Source: Henriciella sp045287255 | Lineage (GTDB): Bacteria; Pseudomonadota; Alphaproteobacteria; Caulobacterales; Hyphomonadaceae | Assembly: GCF_045287255.1 (NCBI RefSeq) | Contig: NZ_CP137142.1 | Span: 2,046,001-2,110,000, forward strand | Direction: 5' to 3' | DNA: 64,000 bases | Shown here: positions 61,312-64,000 of the stretch, one piece after another | Layout: every line of letters starts with the position of its first letter | Numbering within the stretch: position 1 is the first letter of the stretch | The notes under the pieces: generated by a model | Databases searched by the model: none | What the model was told of the DNA's origin: nothing | The model's input: only the letters and a program-made list of their open reading frames with translations | Program-made: the position numbers and the translations under genes

Positions 61312-62474
61312 TCTTTCGCGGGCACAAGCTTTATCGCACGCATCTCACCAAGCTCATTGCTGCCATAGCCAATGGCAATGGCATCGCTATTAATGTCGGT
61401 GATCTGGATATTGCTCCAATCGCGTGTTTGCGGCGCAACGGCCCCTAGAAACTTCCCGAAACTCTTATCCGGTGACCAGTAAAAAAGCTCTGTCTCGCGC
61501 TCCAGGGCATACTGCCAGAACTCCGCGAAATTCTGGCGTAGCCTATATTGCTCTTCGACGGGAAGCTGAACAAAGGTTGCAAAGTTGGTGTAGGTGGCTT
61601 GCCCAAAGAGGGACCCACAAGGGCCAAGGCTAATCCAGTCAACATCCCAGCCATCACCCGGCAGGACCAGCGCAGGCACCACGTCCCCTTGCTTATCAAG
61701 ATAGATTGCCGGGTTTACGACTTCGCCAGTTGCCAGAGCAAACACTCGGCCCGTTTCATCAATGCCTTTCGCCTCAATATGCAACAATTCCTCAGGTAGG
61801 CTTGCTGTTACGCGCTGGCCCTTATCCCAGCGCCAAAGGAAAGACTCACGATCACTAACAAGCACCCCCCCTATGGCGCCCTGATTATTGATGCCGCCAA
61901 GTTCAATCTGGTCTGGCGTTTCAAACAGGATCTCGACAGGCTCCTCTAGCGTGCAACGGGCAACCATCTGCCCCTCAGGCCCTGAGAACAATGCTGCAGA
62001 TTGATCCCCGTCATCACTGATCACAAAAGTATCCAATTCCCACTCTGCCCCCTCTGGCAGTGAGCAATAGAGCGCGACATCAATCTCACCGCCTTTGCGG
62101 TCAATCAGAGTCGTCGCCCGTGCTGGCAGGAACCCCTCCTGCACCAGTAAATAGTCGGTAAGACGCACCCGATCACCAACCAGACGACTGGTCTTGCGTT
62201 GGGCCAGCGTGTCAGGATTGATGACCGGTTTGGCCTTACCATTGCGCTCGATCATATACTCGGCAGCTTCCTGACCAAGCCCCGGCGGAACAGCCCGCAC
62301 AATCACCCGGCCACGTTCATCAATAGCAACCGCGCGGCTTTCAGCCTGACCTTCAACAACATCTCCAAGGTCTACGAGATCATACCGTTCCGGCACCGCC
62401 TTACAGTTGGCGCTGGCCACTTGCGCGCAAAAACCAAGCGCAATCATCGATGTCATGCTGAGTTTGAAGATCAT
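61308..62474 (-). CDS. Secreted HAF-repeat-like protein
   Basis: 388 residues from ATG 62474, AGGAGG before it. A signal peptide (to about residue 22, VASA) precedes a beta-rich protein with repeats like those of HAF extracellular proteins: YDLVDLGDV at the start and short blocks such as SRAVAIDERGRVIV, GGINNQGAIGG, KGIDETGRVFAL and ITDINSDAIAIG. A beta-propeller is likely. Function unknown. Confidence 0.75.
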   Translation of the reverse strand: MIFKLSMTSMIALGFCAQVASANCKAVPERYDLVDLGDVVEGQAESRAVAIDERGRVIVRAVPPGLGQEAAEYMIERNGKAKPVINPDTLAQRKTSRLVGDRVRLTDYLLVQEGFLPARATTLIDRKGGEIDVALYCSLPEGAEWELDTFVISDDGDQSAALFSGPEGQMVARCTLEEPVEILFETPDQIELGGINNQGAIGGVLVSDRESFLWRWDKGQRVTASLPEELLHIEAKGIDETGRVFALATGEVVNPAIYLDKQGDVVPALVLPGDGWDVDWISLGPCGSLFGQATYTNFATFVQLPVEEQYRLRQNFAEFWQYALERETELFYWSPDKSFGKFLGAVAPQTRDWSNIQITDINSDAIAIGYGSNELGEMRAIKLVPAKD

Positions 62475-62509
62475 ATTGGGAGCCTCCTGCGGTAGAGTTT
62501 CACCGACAT

Positions 62510-62538
62510 CTTGCAAGCCATCAACCCCTTCCCCACAT
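62510..62538 (+). promoter_or_regulatory. RpoH-type promoter of clpB
   Basis: CTTG (62510-62513), exactly 17 bases, then CCCCACAT (62531-62538). Nearly the same as the hsp20 promoter at 39022-39050 and 1.2 kb from the rpoH gene. The leader to the clpB ATG would be about 90 bases. Confidence 0.7.
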
Positions 62539-62588
62539 CACTTATGAGAGATCGCTGCTGAGCGGGATTTCTCTTTATCAACCCCATG

Positions 62589-62600
62589 CAACAGCTGTTG
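62589..62600. repeat. 12-bp perfect palindrome in the clpB leader
   Basis: CAACAGCTGTTG is fully self-complementary and lies 37 bases before the clpB ATG, inside the predicted leader. It may be a protein site; a 0-loop hairpin is unlikely. Confidence 0.3.
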
Positions 62601-62636
62601 ATGGGAAACATATCATCTGCCTTGAGAGGGGATAAA

Positions 62637-64000
62637 ATGAATTTTGAAACCTATACCGAACGCGCACAAAGCGTTCTGCAAGCGGCGCAAACTACAGCCC
62701 TTGCCAATTCCAACCAAGTTTTCCTGCCTGAGCATATTTTAAAAGCCATGCTGGATGATCGCGATCAGCTTGCGGCGAATCTGATCCGCGCTGCTGGTGG
62801 CCAGCCAGAACGGGTTGCCCAATTGAATGATGAGGCCCTGCGTGCCATTCCAAAAGTTAGCGGCGGACAGTCTGGCCTGCGCCTGGATCAAACCACAGCC
62901 AAACTATTTGCTAATGCGGAAGCGGGCGCAAAAACCGCAGGCGACAGCTTTGTCACTGTTGAGCGACTCCTGATCGCACTGACAGGATTATCAGGGTCAA
63001 AGGCTGCTGATGCCCTGAAGCAATCCGGCGTCACCGCCAACAGCCTTGAAGCCGCCGTTACCCAACTGCGCCAGGGCCGCACCGCCGACAGTGCCAATGC
63101 CGAAGAAGGCTATGAAGCCTTGAAGAAATATACACGCGATCTCACCGCAGATGCCCGTTCGGGCAAGCTCGATCCAGTGATTGGCCGTGACGAGGAAATC
63201 CGCCGCGCCATTCAGGTGCTCAGCCGTCGGACCAAGAATAATCCCGTCCTGATTGGCGAACCCGGCGTTGGTAAAACCGCCATTGCCGAAGGTCTTGCCC
63301 TACGCATCGTCAATGGTGATGTGCCTGAAAGCCTCAAGGATAAGCGTCTGCTGGCTCTCGATATGGGCGCCCTCATTGCCGGGGCGAAGTTTCGCGGTGA
63401 GTTTGAAGAGCGCCTGAAAGCTGTCCTGAAAGAGGTCGAACAGGCCGAAGGCGGCGTCGTTCTGTTCATCGACGAAATGCATACGCTGGTCGGGGCCGGC
63501 AAGACCGATGGCGCTATGGATGCTTCAAACCTTATCAAACCAGCGTTGGCTCGTGGTGAGTTGCACTGCCTCGGTGCTACGACGCTCGATGAATATCGCA
63601 AATATGTTGAGGGCGACGCCGCCCTCGCCCGTCGCTTCATGGCTGTCTATGTTGATGAGCCAACGGTTGAGGATACAATCTCCATCCTGCGTGGCCTGAA
63701 AGGGCGTTATGAGGCGCATCATGGCGTACGCGTCAGCGATGCGGCCATCGTCTCAGCAGCGACCCTCTCCAATCGCTACATCACGGATCGCTTCTTGCCC
63801 GATAAAGCCATCGATCTGATGGATGAGGCCGCTTCACGTCTGCGGATGCAGGTGGACTCCAAGCCTGAGGAACTTGATGAAATTGATCGCCGTCTGATGC
63901 AATTGCGGATCGAAGCCGAAGCTTTGAAGAAAGAGAAAGACGACGCTTCGAAGGATCGCCTGACGACGATTGAGGGTGAGATTGGTGCACTGCAAACCCA
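62637..64000 (+). CDS. clpB: Disaggregase ClpB (C-terminus beyond window)
   Basis: 454 codons are in the window, open at the right edge. The N-terminal Clp repeat domain (MNFETYTERAQSVLQAAQ) is followed by NBD1 with Walker A GEPGVGKTAIAEG, Walker B VVLFIDEMHTLVGAG and the arginine finger region ARRFMAVYVDEP. The start of the coiled-coil middle domain (ELDEIDRRLMQLRIEAEAL) marks it as ClpB and not ClpA or ClpC. It resolves aggregates with DnaK; its promoter resembles that of hsp20. Confidence 0.96.
   Translation, partial: MNFETYTERAQSVLQAAQTTALANSNQVFLPEHILKAMLDDRDQLAANLIRAAGGQPERVAQLNDEALRAIPKVSGGQSGLRLDQTTAKLFANAEAGAKTAGDSFVTVERLLIALTGLSGSKAADALKQSGVTANSLEAAVTQLRQGRTADSANAEEGYEALKKYTRDLTADARSGKLDPVIGRDEEIRRAIQVLSRRTKNNPVLIGEPGVGKTAIAEGLALRIVNGDVPESLKDKRLLALDMGALIAGAKFRGEFEERLKAVLKEVEQAEGGVVLFIDEMHTLVGAGKTDGAMDASNLIKPALARGELHCLGATTLDEYRKYVEGDAALARRFMAVYVDEPTVEDTISILRGLKGRYEAHHGVRVSDAAIVSAATLSNRYITDRFLPDKAIDLMDEAASRLRMQVDSKPEELDEIDRRLMQLRIEAEALKKEKDDASKDRLTTIEGEIGALQT

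Noticed and set aside
62589..62600. Palindrome as a CIRCE-type HrcA site for clpB
   Set aside because: CIRCE has 9-bp arms TTAGCACTC/GAGTGCTAA; this 12-bp palindrome has a different sequence.

Overview
This is a chromosomal stretch of an alphaproteobacterium of moderate GC content. The best fit is a marine Hyphomonadaceae/Maricaulales- or Caulobacterales-like species, but that is inferred from gene content and order, not from a marker search. Supporting signs are the neighbourhood argH / small LptM-type lipoprotein / lysA / TIGR02302-DUF4175 protein with a TlpA protein alongside, the run SUV3-like helicase / S4 protein / TerB / FdxA / CarD / RpoH, the set transketolase / small coiled-coil protein / ZapA, split PurQ and PurL, a large TonB-dependent receptor, and many lipoproteins and secreted peptidases. 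I see no rRNA, tRNA, CRISPR array, insertion sequence or prophage. The window is dense core genome with small accessory islands.

Layout. 1-5.4 kb: the N-terminal part of an O-antigen-ligase-like membrane protein, thrS, a cluster of three hairpins, yidD, an RluF-like pseudouridine synthase and two tandem entericidin-like lipoproteins. 5.4-15 kb: purQ and purL separated by a cysteine-rich secreted protein and a DUF418 membrane protein, then a YdcH protein, an M28 peptidase lipoprotein, an M3 dipeptidyl carboxypeptidase lipoprotein and a nitronate monooxygenase-like enzyme. 15-26.7 kb: aroK-aroB-CorC, an orphan PstS-like lipoprotein, murI, a helix-hairpin-helix protein with a PhaR-like upstream box, an unusual M19 dipeptidase homologue divergent from a MarR regulator, gpsA, a TetR regulator and a 38-residue membrane peptide gene with its own promoter and terminator. 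26.7-38.1 kb: glmS, a lipoprotein, glmM, a phytase-like lipoprotein, tlpA and the argH-lptM-lysA-DUF4175 run.

38.1-46.7 kb: two paralogous lipoproteins with a SAM-methyltransferase fold flank a heat-shock gene (hsp20, with a ROSE-like RNA thermometer), an acyl-CoA synthetase, a GT4 glycosyltransferase with galE, and a PaaI thioesterase. A GT39 membrane glycosyltransferase follows. 46.7-53.5 kb: a TonB-dependent receptor behind a Pho-box-like repeat, aguA-aguB (agmatine to putrescine), a GT2 glycosyltransferase, zapA and its partner. 53.6-64 kb: tkt, the SUV3-like helicase, S4, TerB, fdxA, carD, rpoH, an HAF-type secreted protein and the 5' part of clpB.

Three regulatory threads stand out. 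The window carries an RpoH-type sigma factor together with two heat-shock genes (hsp20, clpB) that share the same candidate promoter, CTTG-N17-CYCCACAT, and hsp20 adds a thermometer hairpin. Phosphate-type regulation is suggested by an 11-bp periodic repeat in front of the TonB receptor. Several divergent promoters hold long perfect inverted repeats next to a regulator gene (MarR, TetR) or without one (glmM, the second methyltransferase). Six of twelve convergent gene pairs end with stop codons interlocked in the same four bases.
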